Source of the DNA: Actinomycetes bacterium
GTDB taxonomy: Bacteria; Actinomycetota; Acidimicrobiia; Acidimicrobiales; Palsa-688
Assembly: GCA_021787365.1 (NCBI GenBank)
Contig: JAJYMB010000058.1
Location: 1-64,000, forward strand
Direction of reading: 5' to 3'
Length of the DNA: 64,000 nucleotides
In this document: positions 8,338-16,931 of the stretch, piece by piece
Layout of the letters: every line of letters begins with the position of its first letter
Numbering within the stretch: the stretch's first letter is position 1
Position numbers and translations under genes: made by a program
Notes under the pieces: generated by a model
Told to the model about the DNA's origin: nothing
The model's database searches: none
The model's input: the letters and a program-made list of their open reading frames with translations, nothing else

Positions 8338-9287
8338 CAGTACGAGACCTCCCGGTACAGGCCCTTCAAGTAGAAGACGCTAACGAGGAGCGTCGCCACG
8401 GTCACTACCATGGAGGCGGCGATCCCATAGCCAAAGTTGAAGTCCTGGAATGCGTACAAGTACAGTTGCTCGACCGCCGAGAGCGTCCCGGGCGAGTAGC
8501 CGTTGAGGACCACGATCTGGTCGAAGGCCCCGATCCCGAGCACAGTGGCTTCGAGAAGCCCGATGGCCAGTGCAGGACGGAGGAGCGGGAGCGTTATCCT
8601 CGTAAAGCGACGGTGGCCAGTAGCACCGTCCACGGCTGCTTGCTCGAAAAGAGTTGGGGGGATGGACTCCAAGCCGGCGAGGACGATGACGGCGGTAATG
8701 GGAGCGACCTGCCACACCAACGTGACGGAGATCGCGACCCTTGCGCTGATGTTCCCTCCCATCCACAAGATCGGGTAGGACACGATGTGCAACCCAACGA
8801 GGAGCCCATCGAGCAGGCCGGTCTGAGGGTTGAAAATGAGCGACCACAGGTCTCCCGAGACCGTTCCCGGCACGGCCCAGGGGAGCACGATGATTGCCAG
8901 CAAGATGGCCCGGAAGTGCTTGACGTTGTGGAGGAACATTGCCATGGCTGTGCCAACCACAAGGGAAAGAACAGTGGTGAGGGCGAGGTACCAAACCGTG
9001 TTGAGCGCGGCGTGAAGGAAACTTGAGTCGGTCAGGACACCTGTGTAGTTGCTGGCACCCGTGAAGGCGTGGCTAGGGACGAGAAGGTTGTCGACGTGCA
9101 GGCTGTCCCACACACTGAGCACGAGCGGGTAGAACACCAACCCGCCGATCACTGCGAAGGCGGGCAGGAGCATCAGGTAAGCAGCCCCGTGGCGCCTTAG
9201 TAGCGGCAGGTGGCGACGGCCCGGGGACGCCGGAGCGGTCAGGGCCGCCGCCACGGGTGGTTGCTGACGCTCAGCGACTCGCGCCAC
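8337..9287 (-). CDS. Sugar ABC transporter permease, MalF/UgpA type
   Basis: 316 residues: a short cytoplasmic N-terminus (to ~30), then six predicted membrane helices beginning YLMLLPAFAVIGGLVFY. The EAA-type loop EQAAVDGATGHRRFTRITL lies near residue 230. It is the CUT1-family partner of the permease downstream and sits 56 bp downstream of the solute-binding protein gene, the usual order binding protein, MalF, MalG. It likely forms the heterodimeric channel for an imported oligosaccharide. Confidence 0.92.
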   Translation of the reverse strand: MARVAERQQPPVAAALTAPASPGRRHLPLLRRHGAAYLMLLPAFAVIGGLVFYPLVLSVWDSLHVDNLLVPSHAFTGASNYTGVLTDSSFLHAALNTVWYLALTTVLSLVVGTAMAMFLHNVKHFRAILLAIIVLPWAVPGTVSGDLWSLIFNPQTGLLDGLLVGLHIVSYPILWMGGNISARVAISVTLVWQVAPITAVIVLAGLESIPPTLFEQAAVDGATGHRRFTRITLPLLRPALAIGLLEATVLGIGAFDQIVVLNGYSPGTLSAVEQLYLYAFQDFNFGYGIAASMVVTVATLLVSVFYLKGLYREVSY

Positions 9288-9343
9288 CGCACCTGGCTTT
9301 CATTACCCGGTGGAAACAGAACCCGCAGTAGGACAACTTCGCC

Positions 9344-10720
9344 CTAGAACTCGTGGGTCTGCTTCTCCAGGGACTCGACTTGGGACGCTAGCTGCGACAG
9401 CGCGGCTTCTGGCTTTGACTTGCCCTCTACGACGTTTTGGATCATGGTAGCCACGTCCGTGCTGAACTGGGGGTACCACACAGGCGCCCCTTCAGGGAAC
9501 AGCGGGCGCACCGAGGGAAGTATGTTCAGTACCGTCTTGCCGTCGTAGAGCTTCCCCTGGGCTACAAGGGTCTTTATGGCAGCCGTCTGCGACGGTAGGT
9601 CCCCGAGGTTCGGGTTGTTGTACTCGAGTAGCTGCTGGGGGAGCTGCTCCCACCAGTAGATGAACATGGCCGCCTGGGCCTTGTGGGTGGACAACTTGGG
9701 GATCCCGAGGCCCTCGGGTAGTTCGAAGGTACCGGTGGCGTGGCCGTCGTTGCCGGGGAAGGGGATGAAAGCGATGTCGTCTTTCGCCACCTTGGACACC
9801 GAGGGGTCCTTGAAGGTCGCGGCGAGGCCGCCAGGCGACGCCGAGAGGACTACCGCGATCTTGCCCGCTTGGAACAAGCTGTTCGTCTGAACATCGGTCA
9901 GCGAGATCTCACCCGGGGGGACGAGGCCGTCCTTGTAGATCTCCTGTTCGAACAGGAGGGCCTGCCCACCAGGGCTCGACAATGATTTGAAGGTCGGCGC
10001 ACCGGTCTTGGGGTTCAGCAACTCGGTCCCCGTCGACTTGATAAGCACGTACCAGGGCGTCGGAGTACCTTCTGTAACCGAGAGCGGGATACCTACTGGG
10101 TATTGCACAATGCCCTTGGCCTTGATCTGCTTTGCGTCTGCTAGAAGCTGCGCCCAAGTGGTGGGAGCTTTCGTGATTCCAGCCTTGCGGAAGTAGGTCA
10201 TGTTTAGGACGGTCCCCCTGAAATCCATCAGGTAAGGCATGGCGATCTGCTTACCCTTATAGACGAAGGCTGGCGACATCGGTGAGCCGGCTATCACCGA
10301 GTGGGGTAGCAGCCTATTGAGGGGCGTGTACCAGCCGGCAGCACCGAACTGGCCTACCCATGACCAGTCGACCTCGCCCACGTCATAGGGGGAAACATTG
10401 GCCGCTTCGGAGGTGACGACCTTGTCGTGGATGCTGTCCCAGGCAAGGCTCTCCAGGTTGACCTTGATGCCGGTAGCCTTCGTGAACTTGGCTAGCTGTG
10501 ACTTCGGCATTTGGCCCCACGGTGGCAACAGCACTGTTATCGTGCTCCCGGCATATTTCTTGGTCAGGAAGGAAGCCCCGGCTTGACGCGTCTTTGGCTT
10601 CCCACCTTTGGCCGCCCAAGCCGTGCCCTGAGTTGCGCTGACCAGTGCGAGAGCCGTCAGTGTGGCTGTTGCTATGGTGGTCCCCCTCCTCCCGAGAGAC
10701 CTGTGGGCGACTCGGTTCAT
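9344..10720 (-). CDS. Extracellular sugar-binding protein of the ABC importer
   Basis: A family-1 type solute-binding protein of 458 residues. The N-terminus has a positively charged start (MNRVAHRSLGRRG), a hydrophobic core and an AWA-AK signal-peptidase site. No lipobox Cys is visible, unusual for a monoderm binding protein, so it is either secreted or anchored another way. Typical features are ITVLLPPWG after the signal and W-rich ligand-site segments (VDWSWVGQFG, IYWWEQLPQQ). ATG at 10720 is chosen because AGGAGGAG precedes it at good spacing. The frame continues upstream to another ATG at 10801 through a duplicated leader. It captures the substrate for the two downstream permeases. Confidence 0.9.
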   Translation of the reverse strand: MNRVAHRSLGRRGTTIATATLTALALVSATQGTAWAAKGGKPKTRQAGASFLTKKYAGSTITVLLPPWGQMPKSQLAKFTKATGIKVNLESLAWDSIHDKVVTSEAANVSPYDVGEVDWSWVGQFGAAGWYTPLNRLLPHSVIAGSPMSPAFVYKGKQIAMPYLMDFRGTVLNMTYFRKAGITKAPTTWAQLLADAKQIKAKGIVQYPVGIPLSVTEGTPTPWYVLIKSTGTELLNPKTGAPTFKSLSSPGGQALLFEQEIYKDGLVPPGEISLTDVQTNSLFQAGKIAVVLSASPGGLAATFKDPSVSKVAKDDIAFIPFPGNDGHATGTFELPEGLGIPKLSTHKAQAAMFIYWWEQLPQQLLEYNNPNLGDLPSQTAAIKTLVAQGKLYDGKTVLNILPSVRPLFPEGAPVWYPQFSTDVATMIQNVVEGKSKPEAALSQLASQVESLEKQTHEF

Positions 10721-10801
10721 TGTCTTCTCCTCCTGGTGTAAGTAGTTGGTGGGTTTCACTGTGCTCCTCTCATCCTCTTGTAAGGAATTAGCTGGTTTCA
10801 T
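10721..10801 (-). repeat. Duplicated translation leader before the sugar-binding protein gene
   Basis: Two similar in-frame segments of about 42 and 39 bp follow each other. The first begins ATGAAACCAGCTAATTC and the second GTGAAACCCACCAACTAC; both continue into TTACA, a purine-rich GAGGA/GGAGGAG stretch and ACA, and then an initiation codon. Each copy thus ends with its own Shine-Dalgarno-like site. The copies encode similar short peptides (KPANSLQEDERST and KPTNYLHQEEKT). Confidence 0.6.
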
Positions 10802-10819
10802 CGTGTTCGTGCTGCATTC

Positions 10820-11743
10820 TCACAGGGTTGCTCCTGGGGTTGCCGAGCAAAGGGACAGCGCGAGGGCACCGGCCCCGACCAATGCCGAGTCCGCGTCGAA
10901 GCTGGCGGCCACCACCGCAGGAGGGAACGGTAAACAGCGATTGATTATGTGTTCCACACGCCTTACGACGGGTTCCCAGCGCAAGAACCCGCCCCCGATC
11001 ACGACCCGTTCGGGGTCTGTGACGGCGGCGACGTTCGTCGTCCAAAGTGCTATCTCCTCTGCGATCTCATCGCAAAGGGCGGCAGCGCGGGGATCGCTCG
11101 TAGCCATCAGGACCAACTGTTCCATCGTGGCGGTGACGCCTAGGCGTTGCCTGGCGCGCTCTGGGATGGCCCGACCGCCTATGCGGTCTTCGAGAGGAGC
11201 CTGACCGGGCTGGTGGTTATGGAGCGCCTCGGACGAGGGTACGATGTAGCCGATCTCGCCTGCTGCGTCATGGGCACCCCGCGCGACGCTGCCGCCAAAC
11301 ACGATCCCTGCACCTATGCCCGTACCGAAGTTCACGTAGAGGCCCTGGGCCACTCCCTTCAGCGCACCCCAGGTTGCTTCGGCGAGAGTGGCCGCCCTGA
11401 GGTCGTTAGTCACTCCTATAGCTAGATGAGGGAACTGTTCCCGCAGGCGAACCGGTATACGCAAGTGCGACCAGCCCGGTAAGCCGGCGATGTCCACGCC
11501 GTCCTCCCTCGTGATCCCCTTGCTGGAGACACCTAGCCCGGTTGGCCGTAGCCCCCGCTGTGCCGCTTCTCTCAAGACCTCGTCGGCAAGGCAGAGCGCG
11601 CTCTCGAGCACTCGTTCCGCGCCCCGTCCTGGTTCGGTCGCTAAGGCCCGTCTCCCGTGTAGGCCGCCGTGGTGGTCCATTAGGGCGGCGGCGAGCTTGG
11701 TACCGCCGATGTCGAGCGCCATCACCGGCTCGTCGTCCTTCAC
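10820..11743 (-). CDS. ROK-family sugar kinase
   Basis: 307 residues. The N-terminal phosphate-binding loop is ALDIGGTKLAAAL, and the second ATP/sugar-site region reads NFGTGIGAGIVFGG. The family's zinc-binding CxCGxxGCxE segment is absent: after AAGEIGYI the region continues without any cysteine. ROK members phosphorylate glucose, GlcNAc, ManNAc or similar sugars, or act as regulators. There is no N-terminal helix-turn-helix here, so a kinase is expected. In this operon GlcNAc or galactose released by the GH20/GH35 enzymes is the likely substrate (inference). The ATG start overlaps the stop of the GH35 gene by 4 bp. Confidence 0.85.
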   Translation of the reverse strand: MKDDEPVMALDIGGTKLAAALMDHHGGLHGRRALATEPGRGAERVLESALCLADEVLREAAQRGLRPTGLGVSSKGITREDGVDIAGLPGWSHLRIPVRLREQFPHLAIGVTNDLRAATLAEATWGALKGVAQGLYVNFGTGIGAGIVFGGSVARGAHDAAGEIGYIVPSSEALHNHQPGQAPLEDRIGGRAIPERARQRLGVTATMEQLVLMATSDPRAAALCDEIAEEIALWTTNVAAVTDPERVVIGGGFLRWEPVVRRVEHIINRCLPFPPAVVAASFDADSALVGAGALALSLCSATPGATL

Positions 11744-14172
11744 GTGCCTGCCACTCTCACTGTGAGGCGCAGTGACCGCGACTCGGCTTCCATCACGAAC
11801 ACCTCGAGACCGTCCTGGTCCGCCGTGTGACGTCCGACCACGTTGCCTCCGGTTACCCTCGGCTCGTCGACAAGGCCCGAAAAGGCCACCTCACCTTTGG
11901 TCGCAGGACACGAGAAGTCGAGCGTCACTTCTCCATCTCTCTCTTGGAGGCCTAGGAGCTCCCAGGTGGAGTAGGCAAGCAACGTCGCGCCCCCAAGCTC
12001 GAGCGAGACCGGGAGCAGCCGCGCCCCTCTGCCGGCGAGCTCGACGCCGGCAAGGACATCGGGCATTTGTCGTCGCTTGCCGTCGGGTGAGCTGTAGTGC
12101 ACCCGAGTCATTGCCGGCAACTCGACCGGGTTGACGAGGCACACGACCCCAGCACCGGGCCCGGCCAACTGGAAGGCGGCACACGGGAGCGGGCTTGCCC
12201 AAGCCCGACGTGGCCCAGCCGCCCCCTCTACAAGCCGTATCACGAACTTGTGCTGGCCTTGACCGGCCGTTGGCATGTACCGCAAGTTGAAGCCGATCAT
12301 TGTGACCGTCCCCTCGCCGACTGCACGGGTGAAGGCAAATGTCGACGCCTCCCCATCACTCAGAAGGACTTCGGCCCCCAGAGGCAGGTCCCAACTGCGG
12401 AGCGCTCCGGCCGCGACGACGTCCGCGCCTTCCTCGTCATAGAGAACGGCAGCTGCGACGGTTTTGGGCCTTGCGAGACTGTTGCCGTGGCCGAGCACCA
12501 AGTCTGAGAGCAGCCGGCAAGGCTGGAACCCTTCGTCGAGTTCGGGCAGCGAGGGCAGCACCACTAGGTGCCCTCCTCCTAAAACGTACTTGACTAGGAG
12601 CTGCTGGACCTCCCTAGCCATGAAAGGCCCCCCCGGTACCCACAGTTGGCGAAGAGCGCTCAGTTCTTGCTGAGTAGCGGTCTCGAGGTCGACGTAGCCG
12701 AAACTGATGCTGTTCAGCGCCATCAAGGAGGCGAGGCTGGCGGCCTTGGACTGGCCGATGTCGCCGGCGCTAAAGGCGTCACGAAACCCTTCGAAACCGG
12801 CCGGCTCCGCTTGGAGCGAGAGGAGCATCGCCTCATAAGGCTGGTAGCAGCCGACCCAGGTGTCCCTCAGGACCGAGCCGCTGACGAGGCGCTCGCCCAA
12901 CCACCCTCGCACGACCTGGGAAAGCTTGGAGATGACGTCGTAATGCGGTAGCCGCTGCCCCTCCGCCGAGATCGGGGCGGAGATGTCGTACTCGCTGCCG
13001 GTCCCGTTCTCGAAACCCCGTGGGTTCTTGCCCCCGACCATCATGTAGTAACTAACCCCTCGGATGCCACGTGCGACTGTCAGCGCGTACAACATCTCCA
13101 TAGTTCCCGGTGCCAAGTAGCTGGAGTTGGAGCCTTGCAGTTCCATGGTGAGAAGCGGCCCATTGTCGGGCAGGGCCCACATCAGGTATGCCTCGTGACA
13201 AGCCAGGACGGCGCCGAGCTTGCTTTCGTCGAGCGAGCTGCCCGAGAACAGTGCTAGGTAGCACTCGTCCGTGAGCTGGAGGGGCAAGTTGTTCGCTTGG
13301 AGGAACTGCGAACACCGCAGGGCAGATATGGGTAAGAGGTAGGGGTGGAGCATCGATAGGCGTACGTCCACCCCGGCGCCCCTGGTGACGGCGAAAAGGT
13401 AGGCGATATAGTCGTTGATCTCCGCTAGCTTGAACTCCAACCAATCGATGAAGCGTGGCAGGTCAGCCATGGAACTGGCAGGGCTGCGGGGCGGCCTGAT
13501 ATCGCGATCGCTCCCCCAGGACGTGCCGTAACGGCGGTTCAGGGCGTCAAGCGAATCAAAGCGTGCCAGCAACGAGGACGCGAAGCGCGAAGATGTCCCG
13601 TTGCCTTCGAGGAGGACAGGGTTGTAGTCGGCAGCCAACGGCTCGAAAATGAGCTGCCAGTAGGAAGGCTCGTCGTCGAGCTGAACATTGACGACCGGCC
13701 CGCCGGAAGAGGCGAGGTAGGGTCCGGCCACGTCGAGCACGGCGTCCAGCCAGGCTTTGGCCGCGTTGCGGTAGGTCTCGTGAGCGTAGGTTATTGCCGG
13801 GTACAACCGCTCCGCGGCCGCGTACTGGCCATGGGAGTCGAGGGCGAGGGCTTCTGGGTGTCGGCCAAGGAACCAGCCGGGTATACCACCGTTACCCCAT
13901 TCGGCTGTTATGAATGGGCCTGGCCGTAGCACGCAAGAAAGCCCTGCGGATGCGATGTCGTCGAGTGCACCTTTCAGGTTGCGCTCGGGAGCGCTGCTGC
14001 CCACGAAGTCGAAAGTCTTCTCATCGGCCTGGTGCCAGTTCCAAGGCACGTACACGCTCGCTGTACCCAGGCCCGCCTCGGCCATTTGGGCAAGCCGGTC
14101 CGCCCAGTCTTGGCGGGGCACTCGGAAGTAGTGAAACTCACCCGAGAGCAGGAAGGGCTCTTGGTCGGTCAC
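11740..14172 (-). CDS. GH35-type beta-galactosidase-like glycoside hydrolase
   Basis: 810 residues. The catalytic barrel opens with LLSGEFHYFRVPRQDW and VYVPWNWHQ, typical of GH35. RPGPFITAEWGNGGIPGWF near 95-115 matches the conserved GH35 E-W-x-x-G-G-x-P-x-W segment. The GH35 signature GGPVVNVQLDDEPSYW carries D-D-E where most members have E-N-E, keeping the presumed acid/base Glu. LTMELQGSN may contain the nucleophile. A C-terminal glutamine-amidotransferase-like and beta-sandwich region follows. GTG at 14172 is chosen: it overlaps the SIS gene stop (GTGA), and the frame further upstream is just an antisense-like reading of the SIS gene. It is likely an intracellular exo-hydrolase for galactosides. 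Confidence 0.8.
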   Translation of the reverse strand: MTDQEPFLLSGEFHYFRVPRQDWADRLAQMAEAGLGTASVYVPWNWHQADEKTFDFVGSSAPERNLKGALDDIASAGLSCVLRPGPFITAEWGNGGIPGWFLGRHPEALALDSHGQYAAAERLYPAITYAHETYRNAAKAWLDAVLDVAGPYLASSGGPVVNVQLDDEPSYWQLIFEPLAADYNPVLLEGNGTSSRFASSLLARFDSLDALNRRYGTSWGSDRDIRPPRSPASSMADLPRFIDWLEFKLAEINDYIAYLFAVTRGAGVDVRLSMLHPYLLPISALRCSQFLQANNLPLQLTDECYLALFSGSSLDESKLGAVLACHEAYLMWALPDNGPLLTMELQGSNSSYLAPGTMEMLYALTVARGIRGVSYYMMVGGKNPRGFENGTGSEYDISAPISAEGQRLPHYDVISKLSQVVRGWLGERLVSGSVLRDTWVGCYQPYEAMLLSLQAEPAGFEGFRDAFSAGDIGQSKAASLASLMALNSISFGYVDLETATQQELSALRQLWVPGGPFMAREVQQLLVKYVLGGGHLVVLPSLPELDEGFQPCRLLSDLVLGHGNSLARPKTVAAAVLYDEEGADVVAAGALRSWDLPLGAEVLLSDGEASTFAFTRAVGEGTVTMIGFNLRYMPTAGQGQHKFVIRLVEGAAGPRRAWASPLPCAAFQLAGPGAGVVCLVNPVELPAMTRVHYSSPDGKRRQMPDVLAGVELAGRGARLLPVSLELGGATLLAYSTWELLGLQERDGEVTLDFSCPATKGEVAFSGLVDEPRVTGGNVVGRHTADQDGLEVFVMEAESRSLRLTVRVAGT

Positions 14173-15065
14173 GACAGGACCACCGAACGAGCGAGCCGGC
14201 GGGGCCGGCTGGGGTCGAGGCCCTTGGATTTGCCTAGCTCGACGGCTGCGCGTTGGGCACGTACGAGCTCGGCCATGGGGTCGGTGGCGGGCACTTCCAA
14301 TGCCGCCCCGCTCTCGCGGACCTCGTCGGCTAGGCCCGCTGGGAGCTCGCCGAGGGACCAGACCAGGCTGTGGGAGTCGAGCAGGCTGATCGGGCCGTGC
14401 CGGAACTCCATGGCGGCGTAAGACTCGGCCCAGGCGAGGGCGGCCTCTCGGAACTTGAGACAAGCCTCGGCGGCCAAGCCGACGCCCGGCCCTGTGCCCA
14501 GGAACACGAACTGGCGGTAGCTGGTGAGCCTGTCCGGCAAGGGCGCTCTCAACCGGCCCTCCGCAGCACGCGAAAGGCCCTCTACGTCATGGCCGAAATG
14601 AGCCCTCCACAGTGCCAGGACGCTCGTGGCAAAGCGCGTCTGGACGACCGCTTGCTCATCGGCGAAGGGGAGGGCAACACATCGCCGAGCCGCTGTCGCC
14701 ACCGGGCTTCCGGCATCGGCCGTGATGGCCAGCACCTCCTGCCCGGCGGGGAGCGCCTCAATGAGGCGCAGGACCTCGGTGGTAGTGCCAGAGCGCGAGA
14801 CGGCCACGACCACGTCGTACCGGCGCCGGACAGGCATCTCGGAGGCGGCGAAGGCGTCGCTCTCCCCCCGCCCGGCGGCTTCCCGCCAGGCAGCTACCGC
14901 CTGGGCCACATGGAACGAGGTCCCGCACCCCACGAGGGCAACCCTGCTGTTGTCCCCCGGCAGTGGGCTCTGGCGGGCGAGCCCGGCTGCTTCCCGCCAG
15001 CACACCGGTTGGCTGAGGAGCTCCTCCTCTACTGGCGTGCGCGCTATTGAGCGACTGACCCCCAT
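14169..15065 (-). CDS. SIS-domain sugar-phosphate isomerase/deaminase-like protein
   Basis: 298 residues with two SIS domains, like the isomerase half of GlmS or AgaS. The first has VALVGCGTSFHVAQA near 42-56 and VVVAVSRSGTTTEVL near 84-98, where the S-x-S-G-T-T loop binds the sugar phosphate. The second has FVFLGTGPGVGLAAEACLKFREA. The glutaminase half of GlmS is absent, so it would act as an aminosugar-phosphate isomerase/deaminase rather than a synthase. Within the operon it would move GlcN-6-P or GalN-6-P into glycolysis after the ROK kinase step. The real acceptor sugar is not determined. Confidence 0.85.
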   Translation of the reverse strand: MGVSRSIARTPVEEELLSQPVCWREAAGLARQSPLPGDNSRVALVGCGTSFHVAQAVAAWREAAGRGESDAFAASEMPVRRRYDVVVAVSRSGTTTEVLRLIEALPAGQEVLAITADAGSPVATAARRCVALPFADEQAVVQTRFATSVLALWRAHFGHDVEGLSRAAEGRLRAPLPDRLTSYRQFVFLGTGPGVGLAAEACLKFREAALAWAESYAAMEFRHGPISLLDSHSLVWSLGELPAGLADEVRESGAALEVPATDPMAELVRAQRAAVELGKSKGLDPSRPRRLARSVVLS

Positions 15066-15143
15066 CTCGTGCGAGACTATACGCTCCGGGTGAGCGGGTC
15101 AATGCGGGACGAAGCGCCGCGCTGTAACCAGGGCCGGGAGCAG

Positions 15144-15920
15144 CTAGACGAGCACTACCCGCACGCCGGCGTCCGCGAGCTTGCGTACGGGTTCGGGGCC
15201 GGCCGCTGTGTCGGTGATCAGCTCGTCGACCGCGGACAGGTCGCAAATCCGCGCGAAAGCGACACGTCCGATCTTGGAGCTGTCGGCAACGACGACCACT
15301 TTCTTGGCCCGTTCGATCATCGCCCCGTTGCTGTGCGCTTCGACGTCTTGGTGAGTCGTGCAGCCAGCACCGACGCTGATGCCGTCCACGCCGGCGAACA
15401 TGATGTCGAGGTTGAGGGCGCCGAGGCTGGCTTCGGTGAGAGGCCCCGAGAGCTCGTAGGAGTTGCTCCGCGCCACACCGCCAGTGACCACGAGTTTCAG
15501 GTTGGGCCTGACGGCCAGCTCTGCTGCGATGTTTAGGGCATTGGTCACGACGGTGAGGCCTGGGCGGTCGGCCAACGTCCTTGCCACTTCGGTGGTCGTG
15601 GTGCCACCGGTCAGGCCGACGGCCATCCCCTCTTCAACAAGAGAGGCAGCTTCGCGCGCGATGCGCCTTTTTTCCTCTGCGTGGCGAACGCCCTTGTAAC
15701 GCAGCGGCAGTTCGTAGGAGACGGCATGGGCGACGGCGCCTCCGTGGGTCCGCACCAAGAGCCGTTGTCCTTCCAGCATGACCAGGTCGCGACGGATGGT
15801 TGCCGGAGCTACCCGGAACTCCTTGGACAGCTCGGCCACTCCAACCGGCTCGCCATCGGCCAGGCGCTCCAGGATGGCGGACATCCTTTCTTCTCTGCGC
15901 ACCGCGCGCAAGAGTAGCAC
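15144..15920 (-). CDS. DeoR-family transcriptional regulator
   Basis: 258 residues. An N-terminal helix-turn-helix of the DeoR type (VGVAELSKEFRVAPATIRRDL, then LVRTHGGA) is joined to a DeoR C-terminal sugar-phosphate sensor domain (GLTGGTTTTEVA, VVTNALNIA, SGPLTEASL). Such proteins repress a sugar operon and release DNA on binding a phosphorylated sugar. It is the first gene upstream of the SIS-GH35-ROK-transporter operon on the same strand, 78 bp before the SIS start, so it is the likely local regulator. GTG at 15920 gives the longest form; GTG at 15902 or ATG at 15884 are alternatives. Confidence 0.9.
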   Translation of the reverse strand: MLLLRAVRREERMSAILERLADGEPVGVAELSKEFRVAPATIRRDLVMLEGQRLLVRTHGGAVAHAVSYELPLRYKGVRHAEEKRRIAREAASLVEEGMAVGLTGGTTTTEVARTLADRPGLTVVTNALNIAAELAVRPNLKLVVTGGVARSNSYELSGPLTEASLGALNLDIMFAGVDGISVGAGCTTHQDVEAHSNGAMIERAKKVVVVADSSKIGRVAFARICDLSAVDELITDTAAGPEPVRKLADAGVRVVLV

Positions 15921-15950
15921 GTATCGCGCGAAACGAACATAAACGTATCG
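15919..15950. promoter_or_regulatory. Candidate DeoR operator (direct repeat)
   Basis: ACGTATCG occurs at 15919-15926 and again at 15943-15950, 24 bp apart, flanking GCGCGAAACGAACATAA. On the minus strand the middle reads TTATGTTCGTTTCGC, similar in style to the T-T-C-G repeats bound by DeoR/GlpR-type repressors. It sits right at the start of the regulator gene and may be its autoregulatory site. Confidence 0.35.
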
Positions 15951-16184
15951 GGGCTAGCGTCTCTCCGTCAGTCGTTGTCGGGTACCGGTACGGCCAGGCG
16001 CATCCGCCAAGGCCAGGCGCGTGCGGCCAGGGCGGGAGTCCTTTGATGTGGGTGAGCGTCCTGACGCAATGCTCGTTTCGAACGTCCGTAGGTGCTCAAC
16101 ACCCGGTCGAACGTCTCCGTGCGGGCCTCACCGACCACATGCCGAGCGGCCCACGTTGCTCGGCGCCCGCCCGAGCCCGGTCGT

Positions 16185-16535
16185 TCAGACCAGCGCCAAC
16201 TCTTCGCCCACCCCGGCGTAGCGGAGCATGTGCTCTTCGCTGGCCTTACCGGCCTTGGCGATCTCAGATGAGAAATCTTGGAGAAGTAGTTCGCCCTTGA
16301 CCATCAACCGCTCGGCCGCCTCTGCTACTACGAGCCCTTCGAGCACCTCACGATCACCTTTTACTATCCACAAACCTCGGCCATCGGTCTCGAAGAAGAA
16401 CATCTCGGGCTGTGAGCACTTACCCTCTGCGGCGAGGTTGCCCCAATATTCGTTAACCTCCCGGGCATAGTCCAGCGCCTCCTTTTCCCGACCAGGGAAG
16501 GGCAATTTCCAACTAACTACGATCGCGGCATCCAT
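16185..16535 (-). CDS. Conserved-looking small protein of unknown function
   Basis: 116 residues, no signal peptide or membrane helix. The N-terminus (AAIVVSWKLPFPGREKEALDYAREV), an aromatic MFFFETDGRGLWIVKG strand pair and helix-rich remainder suggest a ferredoxin-like alpha/beta barrel similar to ABM or NIPSNAP-type proteins, but I do not recognise a specific family. ATG at 16535 is preceded by AAGGAG at ideal spacing, which supports it as a real gene. It stands alone between the DeoR regulator (265 bp away) and the divergent GT51 transglycosylase gene. The function is unknown. Confidence 0.6.
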   Translation of the reverse strand: MDAAIVVSWKLPFPGREKEALDYAREVNEYWGNLAAEGKCSQPEMFFFETDGRGLWIVKGDREVLEGLVVAEAAERLMVKGELLLQDFSSEIAKAGKASEEHMLRYAGVGEELALV

Positions 16536-16931
16536 GAAAATTCTCCTTGAGCGAAACCATCGTTACGTTGCATCCCCGGCATCGAGAGTCGGTGTAGCTG
16601 ACGTGGAGGTCGTGTGGAGAGTCGGAATGTCAAGATCCCCGGGGGCCAACTGCCCCGGGGAGCACCGAGCACATCCTCCTCGGCCTCGTGCGGGAGGGGG
16701 GAGGGAGTCGGCGCCGAGGTCTCGTGAAGAATTGGCGCGGGCCTGTCGCGCGTGCGCCGGCAGGTCGCCGAGCCCTTGGCGGGGGATCCGGCCCTCGGTC
16801 CAGGGCACGTGGGAGAGGCGGTAGTGAGACTGGCGGCTGTGAGACTGGTCGTGACGAGCGCGCCGAGAAATCGCTGGCTGGCGGGGGGGTGAAGGCCGTG
16901 ATCGGCTCCCGGGCGGCAAGCTGGTCGAGAA
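16536..16931. other. Gene-free divergent intergenic region
   Basis: This ~400-bp stretch separates the divergent small unknown gene and the GT51 gene. Long open frames on the minus strand through it are GC-rich shadows without recognisable protein features. I see no clear promoter, terminator or RNA gene; a repeated GTGAGACTGG-like sequence occurs near 16823, 16840 and 16932. Confidence 0.4.

Noticed and set aside
14173-14463. N-terminal extension of the GH35-type gene
   Set aside because: These codons are the out-of-frame reading of the SIS gene; the GTG at 14172 with a GTGA overlap is a better start.
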